A stretch of DNA of 64,000 nucleotides from Oscillospiraceae bacterium (GTDB lineage: Bacteria; Bacillota; Clostridia; Oscillospirales; Oscillospiraceae), in assembly GCA_017527825.1 (NCBI GenBank), contig JAFXPO010000016.1, positions 87,568 to 151,567 on the forward strand, in the 5' to 3' direction. Below, piece after piece: positions 8,052-16,543 of the stretch (positions are counted from its first letter, which is position 1; each line of letters opens with the position of its first letter). The notes beneath the pieces were generated by a model. That model was not told the origin of the DNA and did no database searches. It was given only the letters and a program-made list of their open reading frames with translations. A program made the position numbers and the translations under genes.

Positions 8052-8090
8052 ATTTCGCCCGCCGCTCGCGCGGCAACCGCGAAATATGGC
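8052..8090 (+). repeat. Intergenic palindromic repeat, family R1, copy 1
   Basis: The core can fold with ATTTCGC pairing to GCGAAAT and CCGC to GCGG, then ends ATATGGC. It recurs at 12057-12095 and, inverted, at 59456-59492. This copy lies between the T-box terminator and the first gene of the cluster and is flanked by two more hairpins (around 8021 and 8096-8118). Confidence 0.8.
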
Positions 8091-8152
8091 TGCGTGATTT
8101 TCAGAAGCTGAAAATCGCAATAACCCACATGATTCAAAAGGAGATTTTCGCC

Positions 8153-9553
8153 ATGGAAGAAGTGAAAATCAGCGACGTGACCATGAAAGCCCTCGGAGGG
8201 CAGTTATCCTTTAAGGAGAAGATCGAGCTGAGCAAGCTCCTGGACCGCCTCGGCGTGAGCGTCATCGAGCTGGAGGGCATTGAGAGCGCCAAGGTTGACG
8301 CGCTGCGCATCAAATCCGTCGCCACCGCAGTGCGCGAGAGCACCGTCGCCGTACCCGTCGCGCTGACGTCGGAGGGCGTGGACGCGGTGTGGGCGGCGCT
8401 CAAGGGCGCGCGGAAGCCCCGCTTGCAGGTGGTCACGCCGACGAGCACCGTGCAGATGGAGTACCTCTGCCACAAAAAGCCCGCCGCCATGCTCGCGCTC
8501 ATCCGCGAGATCGTTGCCTACTGCCGCACACTGTGCGCGGACGTGGAGTTCGTCGCGGACGATGCCAGCCGCGCTGACGCGGAGTATCTCGCAAGCGCCA
8601 TCCGCGCCGCCATCGACGCGGGCGCCGACACCGTCACCGTCTGCGACACGGCGGGCGCGATGCTCCCGCGCGAGTTTGCGGCGTTTTTCGAAAACCTCTA
8701 TGAGACCGTCCCCGCGCTGCGCACGGTGTCCGTAGGCGTTGCCTGCTCCGACGCGCTCGCCATGGCGGACGCCTGCGCCGTGACCGCGGTGCTGCGCGGC
8801 GCACGGGAGGTCAAGGCGTCCGCCTACCCGACGGACGGCGTGTCGCTGTCCAGCATCGCCACGGTGCTCGCCGTCAAGGGCGAAGGGTTTGGCACGCGCG
8901 CGGGGGTCCGCACCACGGAAATGAAGCGCGTTGTACGTCAGATCGGGCGCATGTTTGAATCCGGCAAGGGCGCGCTCTACGACGGTCTTGGCGGAGACGA
9001 GCACGCCGGGCTGACGCTCTCCCAGCACGACGACAAGGCGGCGGTGCTGCAAACCGTCGCCAAGCTGGGTTATGAGCTCAGCGACGAGGACGGCGAGGCT
9101 GTGTGGGCGGCGTTCCGGCGCATCGCCAGCCACAAGGAGGAGATCGGCGCCCGCGAGCTGGACGCCATCGTCGCCTCCGCCGCCATGCAGGTGCCTGCCG
9201 CGTATGAGGTCAAGAGCTACGTCGTCAACTCCGGCAGCGGCATCACCGCCATGGCGCACCTGAAGCTGGAAAAGAAGGGGCGGGAGCTGGAGAGCGTCGC
9301 GCTGGGCGACGGACCGATCGACGCGGCGTTTCTCGCGCTGGAGCAGGCGACCGGCCGCCACTGCGAGATGGACGATTTTCAGATCCGCACCGTCACCGAG
9401 GGACACGAGGCAATGGGCGAGACCGTGGTGCGCCTTCGCGCGAACGGCAAGCTGTACCCCGGACGGGGCATTTCCACCGACATTGTGGGCGCGTCCATCC
9501 GCGCCTACGTCAACGCGCTCAACAAAATCGCCTACGAGGAGGGTGAAGCATGA
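8153..9553 (+). CDS. LeuA-like protein with degenerate catalytic site
   Basis: 466 residues laid out like 2-isopropylmalate synthase: HMGL-type barrel (about 1-280, with VEFVADDASRAD and VTVCDTAG), a helical subdomain, and a C-terminal leucine-sensing domain (about 350-460, with GDGPIDAAF, GRGISTDIVGAS and AYVNALNK). The catalytic motifs are broken. The family's DTTLRDGEQ appears as DVTMKALGGQ, the metal-binding HxHND is VACSD, and the NGIGERAGN region reads YPTDGVSLS. Neither metal-binding His remains, so normal condensation chemistry is unlikely; a regulatory or binding role is my inference. Start: AAGGAGA before the ATG at 8153. First gene after the T-box, overlapping the next by four bases. 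Confidence 0.85.
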   Translation: MEEVKISDVTMKALGGQLSFKEKIELSKLLDRLGVSVIELEGIESAKVDALRIKSVATAVRESTVAVPVALTSEGVDAVWAALKGARKPRLQVVTPTSTVQMEYLCHKKPAAMLALIREIVAYCRTLCADVEFVADDASRADAEYLASAIRAAIDAGADTVTVCDTAGAMLPREFAAFFENLYETVPALRTVSVGVACSDALAMADACAVTAVLRGAREVKASAYPTDGVSLSSIATVLAVKGEGFGTRAGVRTTEMKRVVRQIGRMFESGKGALYDGLGGDEHAGLTLSQHDDKAAVLQTVAKLGYELSDEDGEAVWAAFRRIASHKEEIGARELDAIVASAAMQVPAAYEVKSYVVNSGSGITAMAHLKLEKKGRELESVALGDGPIDAAFLALEQATGRHCEMDDFQIRTVTEGHEAMGETVVRLRANGKLYPGRGISTDIVGASIRAYVNALNKIAYEEGEA

Positions 9554-12030
9554 ACCTTTCCTTTTCCACCCGCGGCTGGGATTTTTCGTGGGACGAGGCG
9601 CTTGACCTCGCCGGGGAAATGGATTTCGGCGGCGTGGAGCTGTACAACCCGCAGACGCTCCCCGCGCTGACCGGACGCGGCGGCGCGTTCCACAAGTATC
9701 ATGTGGCGGCGACGGTACGCGCGATGCGCGACCGCAAGCTGACGATCCCGTGCTTTGACACGTCCTGCGACGTGTCCGCCGCGGCGGACTGCGTGCCGAC
9801 GCTGACCGAGCTGCTCGCCCTTGCCGCCGAGGCGCGGGTCCCCTGCGTCTCCGCCATCGCCCACGAGGACAACGAGGCGCTGGTGCGCGAGCGGATGGAC
9901 GCGCTGCTTCCCGCCGCGGAGCAGCGCGGCGTAACGCTGCTGCTCAAGACCAGCGGTATCTATGCCGACACCGCGCGGCTGCGCGCGCTGATGGACGACT
10001 ACGCCAGCGACTTTTTGGGCGCGCTGTGGCACATGCACCACCCCTACCGCGACCGGGGCGAAAGCCCTGACACCACGATCAAAAATCTCGGCGCCTACGT
10101 CCGACACGTCCACCTGCGGGACAGCGACGACGCGGAGCACTACAACCTCGTGGGCGAGGGCACGCTCCCCATCGCGGAGCTGATGCGCGCGCTCGGCTCC
10201 ATCGACTACGACGGGTTTATCTCGCTGGAATGGAAGCCGGAGTGGATGGAGGACCTGCCCGACGCGGAGGTCATCTTCCCCCACTTCGTCAACCACATGA
10301 GCCGCTTTGAGAATACCCGCGGCAAGAAAAAGAGCCTTTACTTCAATCACGACGGCACGGGTGAGTACGTCTGGAAGAAGGACGAGCTGATCAACCTCAC
10401 CTTCGCGCAGGTGCTCGACCGCATGGTGGAGGAGTTCCCCGATCAATACTGCTTCAAATACACCACGTTGGACTACACGCGCACCTACAGCGAGTTTCGC
10501 GACGACGTGGACCGTTTCGCCCGCGCGCTGCTCTCCCTCGGCGTCCGCGCCGGGAGCAAGGTGACGGTCTGGGCGACGAACGTGCCCGCGTGGTACATTA
10601 CGTTCTGGGCGGCGGCGAAGCTCGGCGCGGTGCTGGTGACGATGAACACCGCGTACAAAATTCACGAGGCGGAGTACCTGCTTCGCCAGAGCGACACGCA
10701 CACGCTGGTGATGATCGATGGCGCGCTGGATTCCGACTACGCGGGCATCATCAACGAGCTGTGTCCCGAACTCGCGAAGTCCCGCGCGGGCGAGCCGCTG
10801 CGGAGCCGTCGCCTGCCGTTTTTGCGCAATGTCATCACCGTGGGCTTCCGCCAGAGCGGCTGCCTCACCTTCGACGAGGCGATGGCGCGCGCCGACATGG
10901 TGACGCCGGAGGAACTGGAACGCGCGGCAAGCCGCGTCCGCCCCGACGACGTGTGCAACATGCAGTACACCTCCGGCACCACAGGGTTCCCCAAAGGTGT
11001 GATGCTCACGCACTACAACGTGGTCAACAACGGCAAGTGCATCGGCGACCGCATGGGGCTGAGTACCGCCGACCGCATGATGATCCAGGTCCCGATGTTC
11101 CACTGCTTCGGCATGACGCTCTCCATGACCTCCGCCATGACCCACGGCGCGACCATGTGCCCCATGCCGTACTTCTCGGCAAAATCGTCGCTTGCCTGCA
11201 TCCAGCAGGAGAAGATCACCTGCTTCAACGGCGTGCCGACGATGTTCATCGCCATGTTCAACCACCCCGATTACCGCAGGACGGATTTCTCCCACATGCG
11301 CACGGGCATCATGGCAGGCTCCGGCTGCCCGCCGGAGCTGATGCGCCGCGCGGCGCAGGAGGACGAGATGCACATGACCGGCATCGTGTCCGTCTACGGT
11401 CAGACGGAATGCGCGCCAGGCAACACCATGTCGTCGTGGACGGACTCGCTGGAGATGCGCACCGAGACCGTCGGCTACGCGTTCCCCCACGTCCGCTGCA
11501 AGGTCATCGACCCCGAAACCGGCGCGGAGGTACCCGACGGCGTGAACGGCGAGTTCTGCGCCAAGGGCTACAACCAGATGAAGGGCTACTACAAAATGCC
11601 CGACGCCACCGGCGACACCGTGGACGCGGACGGCTGGCTCCACTCCGGCGACCTCGCCTGCCGCGACGAAAACGGCTGCTACCGCATCACAGGGCGGCTC
11701 AAGGACATGATCATCCGCGGCGGCGAGAACCTCTACCCGAAGGAATTGGAGGAGTTCCTGCTCACGCACCCGCAGGTGCAGGACGCGCAGGTCGTCGGCG
11801 TGCCGGATGAGAAGTACGGCGAAGAGGCGCTCGCCTGCGTTATCCTCCGCGAAGGCAGCGAGGCGACGGTCGACGAGATCCGCGCTTTCTGCGTCGAACG
11901 CCTCGCGCGGCACAAGGTGCCGAAGTACATCGAGTTCGTCGAGAGCTTCCCCATGAACGCCGCGGGCAAGGTCTTAAAATACAAAATGCGCGAGGACGCG
12001 GCAAAGCGCCTGGGCTTGACTGCGCGATAA
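9550..12030 (+). CDS. Fusion: sugar-phosphate isomerase-like TIM barrel + acyl-CoA synthetase
   Basis: 826 residues in one uninterrupted frame. About 1-255 resembles xylose-isomerase-like TIM barrels (sugar phosphate isomerase/epimerase family; MHHPYRDRGE, HVHLRDS, SLEWKPEW). About 285-826 is a full adenylate-forming ligase: P-loop YTSGTTGFPKGVM, the YGQTE motif, and the C-terminal GRLKDMIIRGGEN hinge with the catalytic Lys in AAGKVLKYKM. The ligase half would activate a carboxylic acid to its acyl-CoA. The ATG overlaps the stop of the LeuA-like gene. The fusion is unusual to me, and the barrel's substrate is unknown. Product identity of the ligase half is secure; the acid used is not. Confidence 0.85.
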   Translation: MNLSFSTRGWDFSWDEALDLAGEMDFGGVELYNPQTLPALTGRGGAFHKYHVAATVRAMRDRKLTIPCFDTSCDVSAAADCVPTLTELLALAAEARVPCVSAIAHEDNEALVRERMDALLPAAEQRGVTLLLKTSGIYADTARLRALMDDYASDFLGALWHMHHPYRDRGESPDTTIKNLGAYVRHVHLRDSDDAEHYNLVGEGTLPIAELMRALGSIDYDGFISLEWKPEWMEDLPDAEVIFPHFVNHMSRFENTRGKKKSLYFNHDGTGEYVWKKDELINLTFAQVLDRMVEEFPDQYCFKYTTLDYTRTYSEFRDDVDRFARALLSLGVRAGSKVTVWATNVPAWYITFWAAAKLGAVLVTMNTAYKIHEAEYLLRQSDTHTLVMIDGALDSDYAGIINELCPELAKSRAGEPLRSRRLPFLRNVITVGFRQSGCLTFDEAMARADMVTPEELERAASRVRPDDVCNMQYTSGTTGFPKGVMLTHYNVVNNGKCIGDRMGLSTADRMMIQVPMFHCFGMTLSMTSAMTHGATMCPMPYFSAKSSLACIQQEKITCFNGVPTMFIAMFNHPDYRRTDFSHMRTGIMAGSGCPPELMRRAAQEDEMHMTGIVSVYGQTECAPGNTMSSWTDSLEMRTETVGYAFPHVRCKVIDPETGAEVPDGVNGEFCAKGYNQMKGYYKMPDATGDTVDADGWLHSGDLACRDENGCYRITGRLKDMIIRGGENLYPKELEEFLLTHPQVQDAQVVGVPDEKYGEEALACVILREGSEATVDEIRAFCVERLARHKVPKYIEFVESFPMNAAGKVLKYKMREDAAKRLGLTAR

Positions 12031-12056
12031 ATCGCGCAGTCAGGCAGAAAAACACC

Positions 12057-12095
12057 ATTTCTCTCGCCGCTTGCGCGGCAACCGCGAAATATGGC
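12057..12095 (+). repeat. Intergenic palindromic repeat, family R1, copy 2
   Basis: Same core as 8052-8090 with two or three substitutions. It is followed by a second hairpin, GCAAAATCCGC pairing with GCGGATTTTGC, just before the oxidoreductase ribosome site. It sits between the ligase fusion and the oxidoreductase gene. Confidence 0.8.
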
Positions 12096-12144
12096 GGCAA
12101 AATCCGCCCGCGGATTTTGCGAACCACCACACAGGGAGGATGCA

Positions 12145-15100
12145 ATGAATCACAAAAACTATGTGACCATGGACGGCAACGAAGCCGCCGCGACCATGGC
12201 GTATCCGTTTACGGAAATCGCCGCCATCTACCCCATCACGCCGTCCAGCCCCATGGCGGGCATGACCGACGCGTGGAGCGCGAAGGGGCGCAGGAATCTC
12301 TTCGGGCAGACCGTCACCCTCACGGAAATGCAGTCCGAGGCGGGCGCCATCGGCGCGGTGCACGGCGCGATCCAGGCGGGAGCGCTCAGCACCAGCTTCA
12401 CGTCCTCGCAGGGGCTGATGCTGATGATTCCGGTGCTCTACCGCATCGCGGGTGAGCGGCTGCCCGCCGTGCTGCACGTCGCGTCCCGCACCGTCGGCAC
12501 CCACGCCATGAGCATCTTCGGCGACCACAGCGACGTGATGGCGTGCCGTGAGACGGGCTTCGCCCAGCTCTCCACGGGCAGCGTGCAGGAGGTCGCCGAC
12601 CTCGCGTCCGTGGCGCACCTCGCCGCCATTGAGAGCAGCATCCCGTTCATGCACTTCTTCGACGGCTTTCGCACCAGTCACGAGATCAACAAGATCGAGC
12701 TGCCCAACATGGGCGCGATTCTCGGTATGCTCGACCGCGACGCGCTCAAGCGCTTCAAGGACCGCGCCCTCAACCCGGAGCATCCGACGCTGCGCAACAC
12801 CGTCCAGAACGGCGACGTGTACTTTCAGGTGCGGGAGGCGAACAATCCCGACTACGCCGCGCTGCCCGGAATCGTGCAGCGGTACTTCGATCAGATCAAC
12901 GCCCTGACGGGACGGAACTATCGCCTGTTCAACTATTACGGCGACAGCGACGCCACCGACGTGGTCATCGCCATGGGCAGCGTCTCCGGCGCGGCGCATG
13001 AGGCGGTGGACGCGCTGCGCGCCGAGGGGCGCAAGGTGGGCTACTTGCAGGTGCATCTGTACCGCCCGTTCTCCGGTGAGCATTTCCTCGCGGCGCTGCC
13101 GCCCTCCGTGGAGCGGATCGCGGTGCTCGATCGCTGCAAGGACATGGGCGCGCTGGGCGAGCCGCTGTACGAGGACGTGTGCACAGCGCTCTCCCGCGAG
13201 AATCTGGGGCTTCGCGTCCTCGGCGGGCGCTACGGGCTTTCCTCCAAGGACACCGACCCCGCGCAGATTGTCGCCGTGTTTGACAATCTCGCCGGCGACG
13301 ATCCCATCAACGGCTTCACCGTCGGCATCGACGACGACGTGACGCATCTGTCCCTGCCGGTGCAGCCCTTCCGCCGCGACGACATCGAAACCATCTCCTG
13401 TAAATTCTGGGGGTTGGGCGGCGACGGCACCGTCGGCGCGAACCACAACACCGTGCGCATCATCAACGACACCACCGAAAAATACGCGCAGGCGTACTTT
13501 GAGTACGACTCGAAGAAATCCTTCGGCGTCACGAAGTCCCACCTGCGCTTCTCGTCCCACCCCATCGAGAGCAGCTACTATGTCAAGCGCGCCGACTTCA
13601 TCGCCTGCCACAACCCCACGTTCATCAATCAGTACGAAGTGGCGCAGGAGTTGAAGGACGGCGGAACGCTGCTGCTCAACTGCCAATGGACGAGCGACGA
13701 ACTGGGCGAAAAGCTCTCCGCCGCCGTCAAGCGCACGCTCTCGGCAAAGCACGCGAGCCTCTACATCATCGACGCGACGGCAATCGCCGAAAAGCTGGGG
13801 CTGGGCAGCCATACGAATACGGTGCTGCAATCCGCGTTTTTCTCGCTTCTGGAGATCATCCCGAAGCAGCAGGCGCTGGAGGAAATGAAAAACGCCGCCC
13901 GCAAGGCGTACTTCGCCAAGGGCGACGAGGTGGTGGCGAGGAACGTCGCCGCCATTGACGCGGGCGCGGACGCGCCGGTGAAGATCGACATTCCGGCGAG
14001 CTGGGCAAACGCGAAGGACGCGGAGCGCGAGGACGCGCCGCTTCCGGGTGTGGTGAAAAACATACTCTTCCCCATCAACCGTCAGAAGGGCGACGACCTG
14101 CCGGTGAGCGTCTTCCGCGATTACCGGGACGGTCACATCGACATGGGGCTTACCGCTTACGAAAAGCGCGGCATCGCCACGCACATTCCCCAATGGGACG
14201 CGGAAAAGTGCGTCCAGTGCAACCGCTGCGCGCTGGTCTGTCCCCACGCGGTCATCCGCCCGTACCTGCTCTCCGGGGGCGAGAAAGAAAAAGCGCCGCG
14301 CGGTTTCACCAGCGCGAGCGCAAACGGCGCGGCGAAGGGATATCACTTCACCATGCAAGTGTCCGCCCTTGACTGCACGGGCTGCGGCTCCTGCGTCTCG
14401 GTGTGTCCTGCCAGGGAAAAAGCCTTGACGATGTCGCCCGCCGAATTCACCGATGAACAAAGGGCATGCTGGGATTATGCCTTGACACTGAGCGACAAGG
14501 GTCAGCTCTTTGACCTTTACAGCATCAAGGGCAGCCAGTTCCGTCAGCCGCTGGTGGAGTTTTCCGCCGCCTGCGCCGGCTGCGGCGAGACGCCCTACGC
14601 GAAGCTGCTGACGCAGCTCTTCGGCGAGCGTGTTTACTGGGCGAACGGCACCGGCTGCTCGCAGGCGTGGGGCGCGCCCATGCCCGGCATCCCCTACACG
14701 CTGAACAAGCGCGGCTTCGGCGTCGCGTGGACGAACAGCCTGTTTGAGAACAACGCGGAGCTGACGCTGGGCATGTTCCTCGCTGTGCGCCAGCAGCGCG
14801 AAGCCGTCCGGGCAAAGGTGGAGGCATACCTCTCTGAGGCGAACAGCGCCGCGGCGCGGGCGTGGCTGGACGCCTATGAGGACTTCGACGCCTCGCGCAA
14901 GACCAGCGACGCGCTCATCGCCGAGCTGGAGGCGAGCGCGTCCCCCCGCGCGGCGGAGATTCTGGAGCGCAGGGATCAGCTCGCGAAGAAATGCTTCTGG
15001 ATGTTCGGCGGCGATGGCTGGGCGTACGACATCGGCTTCGGCGGGCTTGACCACGTCGTCGCCAGCGGCGAGGACATCAACGTGTTCGTCATCGACACCG

Positions 15101-15636
15101 AGGTGTACTCCAACACCGGCGGGCAAAGCTCCAAGGCGACGCCGCTGGGCGCGGTGGCGCAGTTCGCCTCTGCGGGCAAGAAGAGCCGCAAGAAGGACCT
15201 CGGCGCAATCTTCCGCACCTACGGCAACGTCTACGTCGCGCAGGTGGCGATGGGCGCCGACCCTAACCAGCTCATCCGCGCCATCAGGGAGGCGGAGGCG
15301 CACAAGGGACCCAGCGTCATTGTGGCATACACACCCTGTCAGGCGCACGGCATCAAGGCGGGCATGGCGAACGTGCAAGCGGAGATGAAACGCGCGGTGG
15401 ACTCCGGCTACTGGCTGCTGTACCGCTACAATCCCGAAAAGGCGCAGCCGATGACGGTGGATTCCAAGGCGCCCAGCATGTTGTACGAGGACTTCCTCGA
15501 CGGCGAGACGCGCTACGCCGCGCTCAGGCGCACGTTCCCGGAGAACGCGGAGACGCTGTTCTCCGCCGCAAGCCGCGACGCGGACGAGCGCTACCACGCG
15601 TACAAGCAGCAGGAAACGCTGCGAAAAGATGAGTAA
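12145..15636 (+). CDS. nifJ: Pyruvate:ferredoxin (2-oxoacid) oxidoreductase, single-chain
   Basis: 1,163 residues, the length of single-subunit PFOR. Domains in order: pyrimidine-binding domain (YPITPSSPM near 25-33), gamma and CoA-binding domains, a 2[4Fe-4S] ferredoxin insert (CVQCNRCALVCP about 689-700 and CTGCGSCVSVCP about 747-758), and the TPP domain with GDGWAYDIGFGG and NTGGQSSKATP plus a proximal-cluster CAGCGE. It interconverts a 2-oxoacid with acyl-CoA and CO2 using ferredoxin. Start: AGGGAGGA before the ATG at 12145. Position behind the T-box cluster leaves open whether its real substrate is pyruvate or a branched-chain 2-oxoacid. Confidence 0.93.
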   Translation: MNHKNYVTMDGNEAAATMAYPFTEIAAIYPITPSSPMAGMTDAWSAKGRRNLFGQTVTLTEMQSEAGAIGAVHGAIQAGALSTSFTSSQGLMLMIPVLYRIAGERLPAVLHVASRTVGTHAMSIFGDHSDVMACRETGFAQLSTGSVQEVADLASVAHLAAIESSIPFMHFFDGFRTSHEINKIELPNMGAILGMLDRDALKRFKDRALNPEHPTLRNTVQNGDVYFQVREANNPDYAALPGIVQRYFDQINALTGRNYRLFNYYGDSDATDVVIAMGSVSGAAHEAVDALRAEGRKVGYLQVHLYRPFSGEHFLAALPPSVERIAVLDRCKDMGALGEPLYEDVCTALSRENLGLRVLGGRYGLSSKDTDPAQIVAVFDNLAGDDPINGFTVGIDDDVTHLSLPVQPFRRDDIETISCKFWGLGGDGTVGANHNTVRIINDTTEKYAQAYFEYDSKKSFGVTKSHLRFSSHPIESSYYVKRADFIACHNPTFINQYEVAQELKDGGTLLLNCQWTSDELGEKLSAAVKRTLSAKHASLYIIDATAIAEKLGLGSHTNTVLQSAFFSLLEIIPKQQALEEMKNAARKAYFAKGDEVVARNVAAIDAGADAPVKIDIPASWANAKDAEREDAPLPGVVKNILFPINRQKGDDLPVSVFRDYRDGHIDMGLTAYEKRGIATHIPQWDAEKCVQCNRCALVCPHAVIRPYLLSGGEKEKAPRGFTSASANGAAKGYHFTMQVSALDCTGCGSCVSVCPAREKALTMSPAEFTDEQRACWDYALTLSDKGQLFDLYSIKGSQFRQPLVEFSAACAGCGETPYAKLLTQLFGERVYWANGTGCSQAWGAPMPGIPYTLNKRGFGVAWTNSLFENNAELTLGMFLAVRQQREAVRAKVEAYLSEANSAAARAWLDAYEDFDASRKTSDALIAELEASASPRAAEILERRDQLAKKCFWMFGGDGWAYDIGFGGLDHVVASGEDINVFVIDTEVYSNTGGQSSKATPLGAVAQFASAGKKSRKKDLGAIFRTYGNVYVAQVAMGADPNQLIRAIREAEAHKGPSVIVAYTPCQAHGIKAGMANVQAEMKRAVDSGYWLLYRYNPEKAQPMTVDSKAPSMLYEDFLDGETRYAALRRTFPENAETLFSAASRDADERYHAYKQQETLRKDE

Positions 15637-15642
15637 AATTTG

Positions 15643-15676
15643 AAAACGGCGGGCGGTGTTTTCCGCTCGCCGTTTT
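15643..15676 (+). terminator. Rho-independent terminator after the oxidoreductase gene
   Basis: AAAACGGCG-GCGG pairs with CCGC-CGCCGTTTT across a short loop. It ends the T-box cluster. Confidence 0.8.
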
Positions 15677-15683
15677 ATGATGG

Positions 15684-15867
15684 TTTCCAATCCCTTCCTT
15701 GGATAAAACCGCGCGATTTTCAAAGACTATCCTTGGAAATCAACCGACAAAGGAGTTTTACCGATATGAAAGCAACCGGAATCGTACGGCGCATCGACGA
15801 CCTCGGCCGCGTCGTGATCCCAAAGGAGATCCGCCGGACCATGCGCATCCGCGAGGGCGACCCGCTG
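15684..15867 (+). repeat. Duplicate of the spoVT upstream region and first 34 codons
   Basis: These 184 bases match 18738-18921 (leader, ribosome site and codons 1-34 of intact spoVT) at almost every position, with equal length. Similarity stops abruptly inside the codon after GDPL. Confidence 0.9.
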
Positions 15868-15939
15868 CTGACGATATTGACAGGTTTCGACAGGTTTTGC
15901 GCGGCAGCAGAAGCGCTGGCGAAACGGCTTGGTACATAG
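15766..15939 (+). pseudogene. Truncated spoVT copy 1 (AbrB-domain peptide, 57 aa)
   Basis: Keeps the spoVT ribosome site (AAAGGAG) and start, codes for the AbrB-type swapped-hairpin DNA-binding domain through MRIREGDPL (residue 34), then diverges into LTILTGFDRFCAAAEALAKR and stops. The GAF sensor domain of SpoVT is absent. Because the leader region is copied too, it could be expressed and give a DNA-binding peptide able to compete with, or form mixed dimers with, SpoVT. That effect is inference. The junction sequence CTGACGATATTGACAGGTTT is also found after the third truncated copy, and nearly so after the second. Confidence 0.75.
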
Positions 15940-16137
15940 AGCATGGGCGACGCTCACGCGCCGCCCTCTTTGTCATTTCGTCTTTGCTGTTTTCCACGCC
16001 ATTCCATATATGCCTCCCCCCACTTGCCGAGACGGATCACGTCCACAATGGCATTGCGCTCGCTGTCCACGACGTAGTAGGTCTTTTTGCCGGGGACATC
16101 GACGGCATCCCGCGCGAGGCCGTAGGGGTCGAACCAT
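15808..16137. repeat. 330-bp duplicated block, copy 1
   Basis: Matches 17117-17446 at about 95 percent of positions by eye. The block spans codons 15-34 of the spoVT fragment, its odd C-terminal tail, and the 3' end of a convergent small membrane-protein gene. The duplication therefore carried two different genes' ends together. Confidence 0.9.
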
Positions 16138-16475
16138 GGAATGTCTTTGCATTTTGTCTTGCATGAAATGTCGCCGCTGACGCCCAGTTTTTTGGCGCTT
16201 CTCTCAAGTATAGTGCCAATACAACCCAGCAGCAAAGATAGAAATGCAAAAACAGAAGCACATGGCAGCATCACACTGCGAAGCGATACCGCAAAATAGC
16301 CAATCAGAGCAGAAACGATCGTTATAACACCGCAATCCATTGAAAGGAGAACCAGTCGGCCGCCCTTACGTAGTTCCGGTGGGGAATCATACGCCATCTG
16401 TCCATTTACACTTACTCGCTTAGCAACCGTGATTTTATTGGTATCCCTGTCCACAATAACATATTTTTTCAGCAT
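15954..16475 (-). CDS. Small membrane protein of unknown function, paralogue A
   Basis: 173 residues. A cytoplasmic-looking N-terminal motif (KKYVIVDRDTNKITVAKR), two hydrophobic segments (about 44-62 and 70-95), then a C-terminal domain (KKTYYVVDSERNAIVDVIR...WGEAYMEW) that repeats the pattern of the N-terminal one. The last 55 or so residues are nearly identical to paralogue B at 17263-17760, because that DNA lies in the 330-bp duplication. I do not recognise a family. It lies 68 bases downstream of a mobile-element gene fragment on the same strand, which would suit an immunity or accessory gene, but this is speculation. AT-richer than its neighbours. Confidence 0.6.
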   Translation of the reverse strand: MLKKYVIVDRDTNKITVAKRVSVNGQMAYDSPPELRKGGRLVLLSMDCGVITIVSALIGYFAVSLRSVMLPCASVFAFLSLLLGCIGTILERSAKKLGVSGDISCKTKCKDIPWFDPYGLARDAVDVPGKKTYYVVDSERNAIVDVIRLGKWGEAYMEWRGKQQRRNDKEGGA

Positions 16476-16543
16476 GCTTCCCCCGTATTGAGTTTTTTCG
16501 GCGGCGATTTCTCCATGCTCGTCGGTCCTTTACGCCACTTACC

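Noticed and set aside
12040..15723. A 1,227-codon open frame antisense to the oxidoreductase, and similar long antisense frames at 4716-7085, 46008-47957 and 51262-53010
   Set aside because: They follow from the third-position GC bias of the true genes, have Arg/His/Ala-rich low-complexity translations, no ribosome sites and no recognisable domains.
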